This document shows, piece after piece, positions 51,259-61,439 of a stretch of DNA of 64,000 nt. Numbering within the stretch: position 1 is the first letter of the stretch; each line of letters begins with the position of its first letter. The stretch lies in assembly GCF_040819555.1 (NCBI RefSeq), contig NZ_CP161920.1, positions 943,501 through 1,007,500 of the forward strand, in the 5' to 3' direction. Source of the stretch: Nitratireductor sp. GISD-1A_MAKvit (lineage in GTDB: Bacteria; Pseudomonadota; Alphaproteobacteria; Rhizobiales; Rhizobiaceae). The translations under genes and the position numbers were made by a program. The notes under the pieces were generated by a model. The model did not search any database and was not told where the DNA came from. It saw nothing but the letters and a program-made list of their open reading frames with translations.

Positions 51259-51765
51259 ATGAAAGAACAACAGCACGATAATCCGGCAACTCCGGAACAA
51301 GTTGTCGACCGCGTGTGGGAGCTCGCAGAGAAGATCGACATCTGTATGCTGACCACCTGGAACGGCAAAGAGCAGCATAGCCGACCAATGTCGGCTCGGC
51401 CGCGTCGACAGGAGAACGCAATCTATTTTCTTACGGATGTGTCCGGCGAGAAGAATGCGGAGATCGAGGAATTTCCGACCATATCACTCGCATGGGCAGA
51501 CAATGGCAGCTATCGCTACGCCGTCATATCGGGCAAGGCGAAGGTGACCAATGATCGTTCCAGGATCGCAGAGCTCTGGTCGAAAATGGATGAGGTATGG
51601 TGGGAGGACAAGGAGGATCCGACCGTTCGACTTCTGACCGTGACGCCGGAAAGAGGTGAGATTTGGGATAGCCCGAATGCTTTAGTTACGGGCGCGAAGA
51701 TGCTGGCGGCGATTGTCACGGGAGCTCCACCCAAGTTGGGAGACAACGCCGAAGTTCGCATGTGA
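51259..51765 (+). CDS. PNPOx-like general stress protein (pyridoxamine-oxidase fold)
   Basis: A 168-residue protein of the general-stress-protein-26 family: EQVVDRVWELAEKIDICMLT, TWNGKEQHSRPMSARPRRQE, ISLAWADNGSYRYAVISGKA, KVTNDRSRIAELWSKMDEVW. The split-barrel fold binds FMN or F420. Its start at 51259 follows AGAGAGGCG; the long open frame upstream has no coding character. It lies divergent from the ferritin-like gene across 248 bases, so both may share a stress promoter region. Confidence 0.87.
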   Translation: MKEQQHDNPATPEQVVDRVWELAEKIDICMLTTWNGKEQHSRPMSARPRRQENAIYFLTDVSGEKNAEIEEFPTISLAWADNGSYRYAVISGKAKVTNDRSRIAELWSKMDEVWWEDKEDPTVRLLTVTPERGEIWDSPNALVTGAKMLAAIVTGAPPKLGDNAEVRM

Positions 51766-51869
51766 ATATTTCATCTTTGTCAAATGACCGAGTGGTCTGC
51801 ATCCCGGCGAACCGTAACGGGATCCCTCTCGTACCAAACGTTGTGCTGCCCCGGGCCATCGCGAGCCAA

Positions 51870-52240
51870 CCGAGTCTCCCCTCAAAGAACAACATCTTGC
51901 ATTCCTGTCGGACCGAACTGCCCAATTCCTCTGCCAGATCGGTGGAGTTCAATGGTCAGGTGCGCGGGTATCATGCCCGCACCTCTTGCCACTGAAAAAG
52001 GATAGAGGCGAGCGTGAACAGCACCAGCATGCCGGAGATCGGCAGCCAGACGATAGGCATCCTCGGGATGGTCGGCACCGCGGCGTCTATCACTTCGTCC
52101 TTCATTTTGTGCATGAACAGCGGCCCGACGGATCACGCGGCAGGGGCCAGAAAAAGCCCCGTTCCCTCTCCATAAAGCTTCTGCGGAGAGATTGGGGCGA
52201 TCGCCTGCTGCGTTTCGAAGTGGTTGAGCACGCTCAGAGG
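51870..52240 (-). pseudogene. Degraded second copy of the ABC-2 permease 3' end
   Basis: The stretch matches 53.41-53.79 kb with many changes and deletions. Both contain, in the same order, gaggcgagcgtgaacag/caccagcat, cggagatc-gg-agccagacga, atgaacagcggcccgacgg, and gcgatcgcctgctg-cgaa-tggtt. The frame is broken. It is a decayed duplicate of the C-terminal part of the permease gene at 53509-54468 plus its downstream flank. The similarity stops at about 52240, where the relaxase fragment begins. Confidence 0.6.
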
Positions 52241-52447
52241 ATCGCAGTGGTCCGCGACTTCGTACAGGGGGAATTTTCTGGTCAGGGCATCATCGCCGAA
52301 CTGAATGTGCATTGGGACATCGGGGAAAACGGGATGCCCAAACCAAATGCCCATGTCATGCTGGCCAAGCGCAGCAAGGACGAGAACGGTTTCGGCCCGA
52401 AGGTACGCGACTGGAACCGCACTGAGATGGTGGAGCTGTGGCGGAAC
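52241..52447 (+). pseudogene. Fragment of a TraA/MobQ-type relaxase
   Basis: One frame encodes VVRDFVQGEFSGQGIIAELN, then VHWDIGENGMPKPNAHVMLA and KRSKDENGFGPKVRDWNRTE. This is a close match to the histidine-motif region of TraA relaxases (AHVMLxxR and KVRDWNRxE). Only about 70 residues of the >900-residue family remain, and both ends are lost: the left end joins a degraded permease, the right end runs into unrelated sequence. It is a relic of a second, different conjugative plasmid system. Confidence 0.75.
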
Positions 52448-52510
52448 CGATTGGATGCTCGAACGGCACCCTTCTGCTACGCTATTTGCTGAAAAAAAAG
52501 CGATAAGACG

Positions 52511-53254
52511 TTAAGCAGCCTTATCGATAGCCGTGGGAGCAGAACGGCTACGCTTTTTAGCGTAAAGCTCGTTGTCGGCGCGGGAGATCATTTCCCGGAA
52601 CTTAAGCTTCGGATGGCATTTCTGCATTCCAACGGAGAATGAAAGCGGATAGTTCAGCCCTGTTTTACGGAAGAATTCGTTTCGGGCGGCGGATCCGACC
52701 TCTGTCACCAGTTGGTTGACTGTGTTTGCGTCGGCCTTTGGCAAATAGGCGCAAAACTCGTCACCACCGATCCGCGCGATGAGGCATTCATCACCTAGTA
52801 CCAGTTCCAATGCCTGCGCGAACGAGATGATAGCGTCATCTCCTACAAGATGCCCATGTTCATCGTTAATCGCTTTAAGGTAGTCCATGTCGGCAATTAT
52901 GAACTTGCCGCCCGCGCGATGGGTCATTGCGAGATTGAATTGTCGCTCGAAACTGCGTCTGTTGAGAAGGCCCGTCAGCGGATCGGTGCTGGCGCATTTT
53001 GCGAGTTCTCTCGCTTCTTTCAGGAGGCTGCGGTAGGCTTTCTCGAGTTTCTCGATTTTGGCAAAGAGCATGATAGCAATCGGAAACGCGATGATGAACG
53101 GCAATATGAGCCGTACGATGATCGTGATCGTGTCCGACTGGACACCCAGGTAGAAACGGATCCCCGTAGAGACGGATATCGAAATCGCGGCACAAATGAT
53201 GGTCACGATTGCGGACTTCTTCAGAACGCCTCTCGATGGGAAAGCCACCATCAT
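52511..53254 (-). CDS. Membrane-anchored diguanylate cyclase (GGDEF)
   Basis: A 247-residue protein with two N-terminal membrane helices (about residues 12-33 and 43-66). A short coiled-coil linker (KIEKLEKAYRSLLKEARELA) and a GGDEF domain follow: TDPLTGLLNRRSFERQF, the substrate-binding KAINDEHGHLVGDDAI, and an intact active site RIGGDEFCAYL. It lacks an upstream RxxD inhibitory site. It would make cyclic di-GMP and influence biofilm or motility. GC content is lower than in neighbours, hinting at transfer. The first ATG is very close to AGGAG, so the ATG at 53251 is an equal candidate. Confidence 0.9.
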   Translation of the reverse strand: MMVAFPSRGVLKKSAIVTIICAAISISVSTGIRFYLGVQSDTITIIVRLILPFIIAFPIAIMLFAKIEKLEKAYRSLLKEARELAKCASTDPLTGLLNRRSFERQFNLAMTHRAGGKFIIADMDYLKAINDEHGHLVGDDAIISFAQALELVLGDECLIARIGGDEFCAYLPKADANTVNQLVTEVGSAARNEFFRKTGLNYPLSFSVGMQKCHPKLKFREMISRADNELYAKKRSRSAPTAIDKAA

Positions 53255-53508
53255 TCTCCTAAATGCGTTAGAACCTGCCGCTTGTTACAATATTTTGGTG
53301 TCGGGGTAGCTAATCGTATATCTACAACTTGAGCGAAAGGCTGGGCGACGACGGGCGGGAGTATCCCGCAATCTGGCGATAGCGACAGCCACATGGGTTC
53401 GCGCCTCCAGCCAGTCGCTTACCTGCCAGACGGAAAATGTAGAACTCCTCCGCCAGATCGGCTTGCGTCCAGCGGAGGATGGCGTTCAATGGCTCAGGCC
53501 CGCGGCAA

Positions 53509-54468
53509 TTATGCGCGCACCTCTTGGCGCTGGAAGACGACATAGGCGAGCGTGAACAGGACCAGCATCGCGGCGATCAGGCCGGAGATCTGGGGCCAGA
53601 CGATCAGCAGGCTCTGCATGGTCGGCAGCGGCGCGCCGATGACCGCACCCTGCATCTGATGCATGAGCAGCGGCCCGACCGAACGGGCGGCGGGATCGAG
53701 CAGCAGCCCCGTCACCTCGCCATAGAGCGTCTGCGGCGAGACGCGGGCTATCGCCTGCTGCCACTCGAAGCGGTTCACCACGCTCATCGGATCGAACGGG
53801 TCGATCGGCGCGACAATCCCGGCTACCAACGGCGCGATCATACCCCAGAAGACCGTCAGCACCAGCCAGACGGAGAGCGCGGCCAGCGCCGAGGTGGCGG
53901 GCGAGCGGATGACGGTCGAGAACGCGATGGCCAGCGCCAGCCATACCCCGGCATAGGCGAGCGTCGCGGCAAGCCAGAACACGCCGCGCACGATATCCGC
54001 GCCGGAAGGCGGCAGGCCGAGGAAGAGCATACCGAGCCCGATCATCATCAGCCACAGCGTCAGGAGCGCGATGGCGATGACCAGCAAGCCGCCGAGGAAT
54101 TTTCCGAACAGCACCGCATCGCGATAGATCGGCTGGGCGAGCAGCCGGCTCATGGTGCGCCGGTTGAACTCGCCGTTGATGGCATCGAAGCCGAGCGAGA
54201 TCGCCACCAGCGGCAGCAGGAAGCCGAGGAAGGCGGCGAAGGACGGCAACGGCTCGCGCGCCACGGTGAACAGCTTGAGGAACAGGTAGGCGTCTTGCGC
54301 CGTCGTGTCGCGGATACGGTCGATGGCGCCGTAGACCGCGCCGATGGCCGTAAGCAGCACCAGCAGCATGATGAGATGCATGCGGGCGCTCGTCATGTGG
54401 TCGGCCGCTTCCTTGAGCGCGACTGTGCCGACGCCCCTGAATGGAGATCCTTCACGCCGCATTGGCAA
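53509..54468 (-). CDS. ABC-2 type transporter permease
   Basis: A 319-residue permease with about six membrane segments (HLIMLLVLLTAIGAVYGAID, FAAFLGFLLPLVAISLGFDA, LLVIAIALLTLWLMMIGLGM, ALSVWLVLTVFWGMIAPLVA). The loop GEFNRRTMSRLLAQPIYRDA is characteristic of NosY/ABC-2 permeases. It overlaps the ATPase gene by 17 bases at its start. A decayed partial copy lies 1.3 kb away at 51870-52240. Partners are the ATPase and the NEW3 protein upstream. The cargo is unknown. Confidence 0.87.
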   Translation of the reverse strand: MPMRREGSPFRGVGTVALKEAADHMTSARMHLIMLLVLLTAIGAVYGAIDRIRDTTAQDAYLFLKLFTVAREPLPSFAAFLGFLLPLVAISLGFDAINGEFNRRTMSRLLAQPIYRDAVLFGKFLGGLLVIAIALLTLWLMMIGLGMLFLGLPPSGADIVRGVFWLAATLAYAGVWLALAIAFSTVIRSPATSALAALSVWLVLTVFWGMIAPLVAGIVAPIDPFDPMSVVNRFEWQQAIARVSPQTLYGEVTGLLLDPAARSVGPLLMHQMQGAVIGAPLPTMQSLLIVWPQISGLIAAMLVLFTLAYVVFQRQEVRA

Positions 54469-55390
54469 CCTCCCTGAAGTAACGATTGTAGGCTTCGTCG
54501 AGGCGCGCGCGACGCAGGTCGAGGTTCTTCAACCTGCCGCCCGCCTCGACCACGAGTTTTGCGAGATCGGACCGCACATCGCGGATTGCCTCGACCTGCC
54601 AGAGGCCGTGGGACGCGACTGCAACCGACGTCACGCCGTCGGTCTTGCCCGCGAGTTGGCCGAGGTCGATCCCATCAGCCTCAACATCGATGACGAAGGA
54701 ACCGCGCCCGATCCTCGCCGCCAGATCCTCGATGGTACCGAAGAAGCCAATGCGCCCCTTGTTGAACAGCGCGACCCGGCTGCAGATCGACTGCACCACG
54801 TCGAGCATGTGCGAGGACAGAAGGATGGTCATGCCGCCGCGCGACAGGTCGAGGATGAGATCGAGCAGTTCCTGCGTCGATTGCGGATCGAGGCCCGAGG
54901 TCGGCTCGTCGAGGATCGCTATCCTGCAGTCGCGCATCAGCAGTTCGGCAATGCCGAGACGCTGGCGCATGCCGCGCGAATAGGTGGTGACCGGACGGTC
55001 CGCGGCATCGCTGAGCCGCACCTTTTCCAGCGCGGCGGCGATGCGCTCCTTCGCCAGTTCGCGCGACATACCGGCGAGCTTCGCCGTATAGGCGAGGTTT
55101 TCGCTGCCGGTCATCGTGTCGTAGAAGCCGACCGAGTCCGGCAGGTAGCCGACCTCGCGCTTGACCTCCAGCGGCCGACGCAGCGGGTCCTTGCCGAGGA
55201 TGCTGACGCTTCCCTCGCTTGCTTCCGTCAGGCCGAGCAGCATCAGGATCGTCGTGGTCTTGCCGGCGCCGTTTGGGCCAAGCAGGCCGATCACCTCGCC
55301 CTGGTTGACGGAAAGGTCGATGCCGGCCACGGCCACCGCATCGCCATAGCGCTTGGCGAGACCCTTCGCTTCGAGAACGACCGTGCTCAT
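54452..55390 (-). CDS. ABC transporter ATP-binding protein (CcmA/NatA type)
   Basis: A 312-residue ATPase. It has Walker A GLLGPNGAGKTTTILMLLGL, signature SRGMRQRLGIAELL, Walker B RIAILDEPTSGLDPQS, and H-loop LLSSHMLD. A C-terminal 90-residue extension is typical of ABC-2 exporters. The start at 55390 is set by the family start and overlaps the NEW3 gene's stop by 4 bases (ATGA); its own end overlaps the permease gene. The three genes form one exporter operon. Confidence 0.92.
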   Translation of the reverse strand: MSTVVLEAKGLAKRYGDAVAVAGIDLSVNQGEVIGLLGPNGAGKTTTILMLLGLTEASEGSVSILGKDPLRRPLEVKREVGYLPDSVGFYDTMTGSENLAYTAKLAGMSRELAKERIAAALEKVRLSDAADRPVTTYSRGMRQRLGIAELLMRDCRIAILDEPTSGLDPQSTQELLDLILDLSRGGMTILLSSHMLDVVQSICSRVALFNKGRIGFFGTIEDLAARIGRGSFVIDVEADGIDLGQLAGKTDGVTSVAVASHGLWQVEAIRDVRSDLAKLVVEAGGRLKNLDLRRARLDEAYNRYFREVANAA

Positions 55391-56589
55391 CGCCGCCCGT
55401 ACCTCATTACTGCGCCGCCCAGCACCAGCGCGGCGACGGCGATCACGCCAAGCCCTGCAGCGCCCCACATCGTCGAGGTCCTGACCGTGACGCGGAACTG
55501 TACGCTTTCAGAGACGGTGTCGTTGGAGGCCCGCACCGACACCATGTAATCGCCGGCGATCGCCTGTTCAGACGGGGTGATTTTTACATTGACCTCGCCG
55601 GTGGAGTTGGGCGCGATCTGGGCAACGTCCTGCGGCTCGAACGCGACGGTCCAGCCGGAGGGCGGCGTGGCGGAAAGCTCGAGGTCGGTCGCGGGGGCGG
55701 TGCCGGTGTTGACGAGGGTGAAGGTGAAGCTCGATTCCCTGCCGGCCACCGCCTCGCCCGACAGGCGCTCCTGCGGCCCGACTATGGCGACCTGCGGTTC
55801 ACCCGTCACGTCGAGGCTGAGTTGCGTGGTCCCGGAAAGCCCTTCGCCGGAAACCTCGAATCCGGCTTCATAGCGCCCGGCCGCGACCCCACGCGATGGG
55901 ATCACCTCCATCGTGACCGTCTCGGTCGCGCCGGCGGCGATAGGCAAGCCGGTGATCTCTTCCGAGCCATAACCCTTCTTGAAGCGTGTCTGGAAGCCGG
56001 CCGGAACGCTGGCTGTCAGATTGAACAGCCCGTCTTCCGCGCCTTCGTTCTTCACCTTGATCTTGAAGGAGAAGGTCGAGCGCGCGGTGCCGCGTAAAGC
56101 AGGCAATTCGGGCTCAAGCGAAAGGCCGGAGGCGGCATCCTCGGTTTCTGACAGGCGCACCACAAGCGGCAGGGTCACCGTCTCTGCCGCAGTGCGGGCG
56201 CGGACCTCGATGGCGTGTTCGCCGTCGGTGGAAGCGTCTTCCGGAGGGGTGAGTTCGAGCGTCAGCCGCTCGGTCGAATCCGGCGAGACGATCGCTGCCG
56301 TCACATCCCGGCCGCCGCCCTTCAGCGACCACGCCCAGCTTTCCGGCACGCCCGACACCTCGATCGTGGCGCGTTGCGGGGGCAGCTTCTCGTTGCGCAG
56401 GGACAGCGAAACCGACTGTGTTTCGCCCGGCTTGATGGTCATCTCTGGCCAGGACGTCGTCAGCCAGAAGCCGCTGAGTTCGGCGGATTGCTGCGCCGCA
56501 GGGGTTTCCTGTGCGCCAAGCGGCAGGGGCGCCATCAGCATTGCGCCGAGCGCGGCTGCCATCAATGTTGTGGTGAATGTCCTCATCAT
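55387..56589 (-). CDS. Exported NEW3-domain protein of the ABC exporter operon
   Basis: A 400-residue protein with a signal peptide (residues 1-27, MMRTFTTTLMAAALGAMLMA, cleavage after LGA). Repeated NEW3/immunoglobulin-like domains follow (VSLSLRNEKLPPQRATIEVS, FKIKVKNEGAEDGLFNLTAS, TFTLVNTGTAPATDLELSAT, VNVKITPSEQAIAGDYMVSV). A C-terminal membrane helix (MWGAAGLGVIAVAALVLGGA) ends in MRYGRR. It is held on the outer face of the inner membrane. NEW3 proteins beside CcmA/NosY-type ABC genes are a recurring set of unknown substrate. Its start follows GGGAGAAC. Confidence 0.87.
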   Translation of the reverse strand: MMRTFTTTLMAAALGAMLMAPLPLGAQETPAAQQSAELSGFWLTTSWPEMTIKPGETQSVSLSLRNEKLPPQRATIEVSGVPESWAWSLKGGGRDVTAAIVSPDSTERLTLELTPPEDASTDGEHAIEVRARTAAETVTLPLVVRLSETEDAASGLSLEPELPALRGTARSTFSFKIKVKNEGAEDGLFNLTASVPAGFQTRFKKGYGSEEITGLPIAAGATETVTMEVIPSRGVAAGRYEAGFEVSGEGLSGTTQLSLDVTGEPQVAIVGPQERLSGEAVAGRESSFTFTLVNTGTAPATDLELSATPPSGWTVAFEPQDVAQIAPNSTGEVNVKITPSEQAIAGDYMVSVRASNDTVSESVQFRVTVRTSTMWGAAGLGVIAVAALVLGGAVMRYGRR

Positions 56590-56636
56590 GTTCTCCCGTA
56601 TTCACAACGAACAGTCAGCAAAGCGGAAGGCGCGCC

Positions 56637-58007
56637 CTAACGAACGACGAGCAAGAGCCGCGCCCCTCCGCGGAAGAGATCAAGCGCGATGGTGCCGCGC
56701 GTTTCGCCGAGCAGCCGCGTCAGTTCGGCCACGGTCCCGACTGGCCGGCGGTTGACGGCGACGATCACGTCGCCGGTGCGCAGACCGGCGTGTGCGGCGG
56801 GACTGCCCGGAGCCACGTTGGCGACCAGCACGTTGCCGGATGCATCGTGGAAGTCAGCGCCGGCCAGACGGTCGGGTATGACGCTCGTGGAGGCGCGCGA
56901 GGGACCCGATTCGCCATTCACGGTCAGGGTCGCCGTCCGCCTGGCGCCATCACGAAGATAGTCGACCTCCACCCTCGAGCCCGCAGGTGACAGGCCGATG
57001 CGGTTGCGCAAATCGGCCGAACCCGAGATCTCGCGCCCGTCGACGGCGACGATGATGTCACCGGCCTGAATGCCGGCCTCGGCGGCGGGCGAGCCGTCCT
57101 CAACGCCGGCGACGACCGCGCCAAAGCTGGCGTCGATTCCCAGAGCCTCTGCAAGGTCGGGCGTCAAGTCCTGTATCGAGACGCCGATGCGTCCGCGCCG
57201 GACCTCGCCATGCTCGATCAATTGAGCCATCACCGCCGATGCCATGTCGATAGGAACGGCGAAGCCGATGCCGACATTGCCGCCGGCCGGCGCGATGATC
57301 GCGGTGTTGATGCCGACAAGCTGGCCGTCCGCCGTCACCAGCGCGCCGCCCGAATTGCCGGGATTGATCGAAGCGTCCGTCTGGATGAAGTCTTCATAGC
57401 CTTCGACGTTCAACCCACTACGGCTCAGCGCGCTGACGATGCCGGAGGTAACGGTCTGGCCGAGCCCGAACGGGTTGCCGATGGCGACCACGCTGTCGCC
57501 GACGCGCAGACGCGACGGATCGCCCAGCCGCAAGGCGGTCAGATTGGGCGCATCGATCCTGAGCAAGGCGATGTCGGTCGCCTTGTCGCTGCCGACCAGT
57601 TCGGCAGTGAAGCGGCGGCGATCTTTCAGCGTCACCGCGATCTCGCTCGCGCCGTCGACGACATGGTGGTTGGTGAGAATGTAACCCTTGTCCGCGTCGA
57701 CGATGACGCCGGACCCGGCGCTCATGCGGGGCCTTTGCTGCGGCGTCTGCGGCAAGTCGAAGAAGCGCCGGAAGTAGGGATCGTTGAAAAGAGGGTTTGT
57801 TTCGGCAGACGCGCGGGACGTGACGGCGATGTTGACGACCGCCGGCGTGATCTCCTCAAGCACGTCAGGCAACGAACGCTCGATACGCACGCCGGATGCC
57901 ACATCCTGTGCGGCTGCGGGCGGTACAACGCCACCGGAAAATGACAATGCAAGGCACGTGACAAGGACGGCGACAATCTGCGGGGCGCGAGGCAGGCCGA
58001 TGAACAT
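56637..58007 (-). CDS. Periplasmic serine protease DegP/DegQ (Do-like)
   Basis: A 456-residue HtrA protease. The signal peptide covers residues about 1-34 (cleavage after AAA). The catalytic triad is His in ILTNHHVVDG, Asp in DKATDIALLRI, and Ser in NPGNSGGALV. Two PDZ domains follow (IGVSIQDLTPDLAEALGI, and DRLAGADFHDASGNVLVANV). It degrades or refolds misfolded envelope proteins under heat and oxidative stress. The chosen start (58007) has GGGAG 9 bases upstream and gives a clean signal peptide; the open frame upstream is noncoding. Near the exporter and chaperone genes, it fits envelope stress. Confidence 0.93.
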   Translation of the reverse strand: MFIGLPRAPQIVAVLVTCLALSFSGGVVPPAAAQDVASGVRIERSLPDVLEEITPAVVNIAVTSRASAETNPLFNDPYFRRFFDLPQTPQQRPRMSAGSGVIVDADKGYILTNHHVVDGASEIAVTLKDRRRFTAELVGSDKATDIALLRIDAPNLTALRLGDPSRLRVGDSVVAIGNPFGLGQTVTSGIVSALSRSGLNVEGYEDFIQTDASINPGNSGGALVTADGQLVGINTAIIAPAGGNVGIGFAVPIDMASAVMAQLIEHGEVRRGRIGVSIQDLTPDLAEALGIDASFGAVVAGVEDGSPAAEAGIQAGDIIVAVDGREISGSADLRNRIGLSPAGSRVEVDYLRDGARRTATLTVNGESGPSRASTSVIPDRLAGADFHDASGNVLVANVAPGSPAAHAGLRTGDVIVAVNRRPVGTVAELTRLLGETRGTIALDLFRGGARLLLVVR

Positions 58008-58141
58008 TGTCGATCTCCCGATTAGGTTCCTTCGTGTTGGATGCGGCGATGCCGTCGCGCCGGAAGAGATCTTCCGCCGCCGGTCCTTCGCGCGTCTGGT
58101 TCGATTGGAAAGGAACCCCGCCCGGAGGCGAGGTTCCTGGA

Positions 58142-58366
58142 TCATTGTGGCCGGCCGTCTCGCGAGAGGGCCGACACCTGCGCCGCCGCATGGAACATCA
58201 GCGCGGAGGCCGCTGTGCGCCGATCCCATCCAGCCATCACCAGCCTGTCGAGCAGAGATTCGAACAGCGGTGCCAATGCCGTGCGCGCTTCCGCATCGTG
58301 CGACAGGAACTCGGCCGGGGGATGATGCGGCACAGGTACATGGTCAAAGTCCGGCATGAGGCTCAT
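58142..58366 (-). CDS. Small protein between degP and groEL, unknown function
   Basis: A 74-residue protein, MSLMPDFDHVPVPHHPPAEF, LAPLFESLLDRLVMAGWDRR, TAASALMFHAAAQVSALSRD. It is partly helical with histidine-rich start. GGAGA precedes the ATG at 58366 by 5 bases. No family recognised. It may be co-expressed with groEL downstream of the same heat-shock promoter, which is inference. Confidence 0.6.
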   Translation of the reverse strand: MSLMPDFDHVPVPHHPPAEFLSHDAEARTALAPLFESLLDRLVMAGWDRRTAASALMFHAAAQVSALSRDGRPQ

Positions 58367-58437
58367 GTCAGTCTCCGATCTATGCTTTGCTCCTGACCGC
58401 CCCCGACATGGGAGCGGTCACTTTCAGAGCGAGACGG

Positions 58438-60076
<1,639 letters not shown>

Positions 60077-60120
60077 TCAATAGGCAGTTTTCATGGACTG
60101 GTTGATGATCGAAGAATCCG

Positions 60121-60435
60121 TCAGGCGGCCTTCTTCAGCGTGGCGGTCTGCTCGATCACGCCCATCACGTCGCTTTCCTTCATGATGAGCAGGTCTTCGC
60201 CGTCGAGCCTGATCTCGGTGCCGGACCATTTGCCAAACAGGATGCGGTCCCCGACCTTGACGTCGAGCTCAATGATCTTGCCCGCATCGTCGCGGGCACC
60301 GGGGCCGACCGCGATGACTTCGCCTTCGCTCGGCTTTTCCTTGGCGGTATCGGGAATGATGATGCCGCCTGCGGTTTTCTCGTCGGCTTCGATGCGGCGA
60401 ACCAGGATACGGTCATGCAATGGACGGAACGTCAT
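60121..60435 (-). CDS. groES: Co-chaperonin GroES
   Basis: A 104-residue Gro[82 protein letters not shown]. It has the mobile loop (about residues 20-32) that docks on GroEL and the usual IVI-like hydrophobic tripeptide (III). It caps the GroEL folding chamber. It precedes groEL by 56 bases in a standard groESL operon. A CIRCE-like element lies about 150 bases upstream. Confidence 0.95.
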   Translation of the reverse strand: MTFRPLHDRILVRRIEADEKTAGGIIIPDTAKEKPSEGEVIAVGPGARDDAGKIIELDVKVGDRILFGKWSGTEIRLDGEDLLIMKESDVMGVIEQTATLKKAA

Positions 60436-60763
60436 ATCGTTCTCCTCAAGGACAAACAGATTTTGAGAGGTCCCTCCGCTCCGATCCGGGGACCGGAGCG
60501 GGGCCGCGCAACCCTTGTCGGCGTCACGCGCATAGCGATCTGGTTTCGCTGAATTCAGATTTCAAGAGCGCAATGCAAAATTTTTAGCACTCGCAGCCAT
60601 TCACTGCTAGTGCCATGTAATCGCAGTCGAAATTGGTGCTGCAAATCATCGAGGCACTTGAAAAATTCGCGCGATTGGCCAAACTTTCTCTGTGTGCCGT
60701 GCCGGGAGGCGCGGTCCGGAGTCCTGATCGAAACGGAGTTTTTGGAACGGCTGAAAAGCAAGG
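60436..60763. other. Divergent groESL upstream region
   Basis: No gene is supported in these 328 bases. It holds the likely groESL promoter and a CIRCE-like repeat (60584-60610) on the left and the start region of a small plus-strand gene on the right. The rest shows no clear element. Confidence 0.5.
60584..60610. promoter_or_regulatory. CIRCE-like element upstream of groESL (degenerate right arm)
   Basis: TTAGCACTC-N9-CACTGCTAG matches the CIRCE consensus TTAGCACTC-N9-GAGTGCTAA in the full left arm, the exact 9-base spacing, and 6 of 9 right-arm positions. HrcA repression of groESL is common in alphaproteobacteria. The weakened right arm could mean partial control. Confidence 0.6.
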
Positions 60764-61117
60764 ATGACAGCGATGCGCCGCGCCGATTTTTCGACGATCA
60801 TTCCCTCTCTCGCGCCACGAGCGGAAGACATTGCGCTTGACCGGCTCCTGTCACCGTCGCGCCACTACAGGCATCCCGAGGATGTGCTGCGCGACGACAC
60901 GCTCGAACGCAGCGAAAAGCGCGCCATTCTCTCGTCATGGGCATCCGACGCATGCGCGGTCGAATCGATGCCCGCACTGCGCCAGCCGCCGGGCGCGGAA
61001 AGCCCCATCCCATTCGATGTCATCATGGATGCGCTGCGGCGTCTTGATCGCGGCGACATCGGGGCGGACGATCCCGTATGCGGATCCGCAGACCATCACC
61101 ATCGTTTTCACGCATGA
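60764..61117 (+). CDS. Hypothetical protein beside the chaperone genes
   Basis: A 117-residue protein: FSTIIPSLAPRAEDIALDRL, LSPSRHYRHPEDVLRDDTLE, RSEKRAILSSWASDACAVES, DALRRLDRGDIGADDP. The segment HPEDVLRDDTLERSEKRAILSSWASDA with a preceding P-rich part recurs in rhizobial proteins of unknown function. An ATG at 60773, 8 bases after AAGGA, is an alternative start. It ends 20 bases before usg, so the two may form an operon. Confidence 0.7.
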   Translation: MTAMRRADFSTIIPSLAPRAEDIALDRLLSPSRHYRHPEDVLRDDTLERSEKRAILSSWASDACAVESMPALRQPPGAESPIPFDVIMDALRRLDRGDIGADDPVCGSADHHHRFHA

Positions 61118-61136
61118 AGCGACAAAGGAGAGACAT

Positions 61137-61415
61137 ATGCCAGCGATCGTCAGTCGCGAATTTCGGATGCAGATGGAAGGCTATGGCCTGACCACAGCCG
61201 AAATCCACTATCGTCTTCCAGATCACCCGAGCCTGTTGCAGGTCTATGTCTGGCAGGATTACGACCTCGCCCCGAAGTTTCCCGAACTGCGCGGCTTTCT
61301 CGACTACTGGACAGAGACGCTGGAGGGCGCGCTGCACTCCGTGCGCGTCGCCCACCATCGTCTGATACAGCCCTCAGAATGGAAAGCCGTCGACGGGATC
61401 ATATCCGTTCACTGA
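61137..61415 (+). CDS. usg: Usg family protein
   Basis: A 92-residue Usg-type protein: SREFRMQMEGYGLTTAEIHY, RLPDHPSLLQVYVWQDYDLA, PKFPELRGFLDYWTETLEGA, LHSVRVAHHRLIQPSEWKAV. These are the hallmark blocks of the family, best known upstream of trpF in Rhodobacterales and rhizobia. Function is unknown. The start at 61137 follows AAAGGAG. Its place in a heat-shock cluster, away from trp genes, is a variation worth noting. Confidence 0.9.
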   Translation: MPAIVSREFRMQMEGYGLTTAEIHYRLPDHPSLLQVYVWQDYDLAPKFPELRGFLDYWTETLEGALHSVRVAHHRLIQPSEWKAVDGIISVH

Positions 61416-61439
61416 AGCCCGGCGGAAATTCCCTGATAG

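Noticed and set aside
53479..54477. A 332-codon plus-strand frame rich in Gln, His and Arg
   Set aside because: It mirrors the ABC-2 permease gene; the composition is the typical antisense image of a GC-rich hydrophobic gene.
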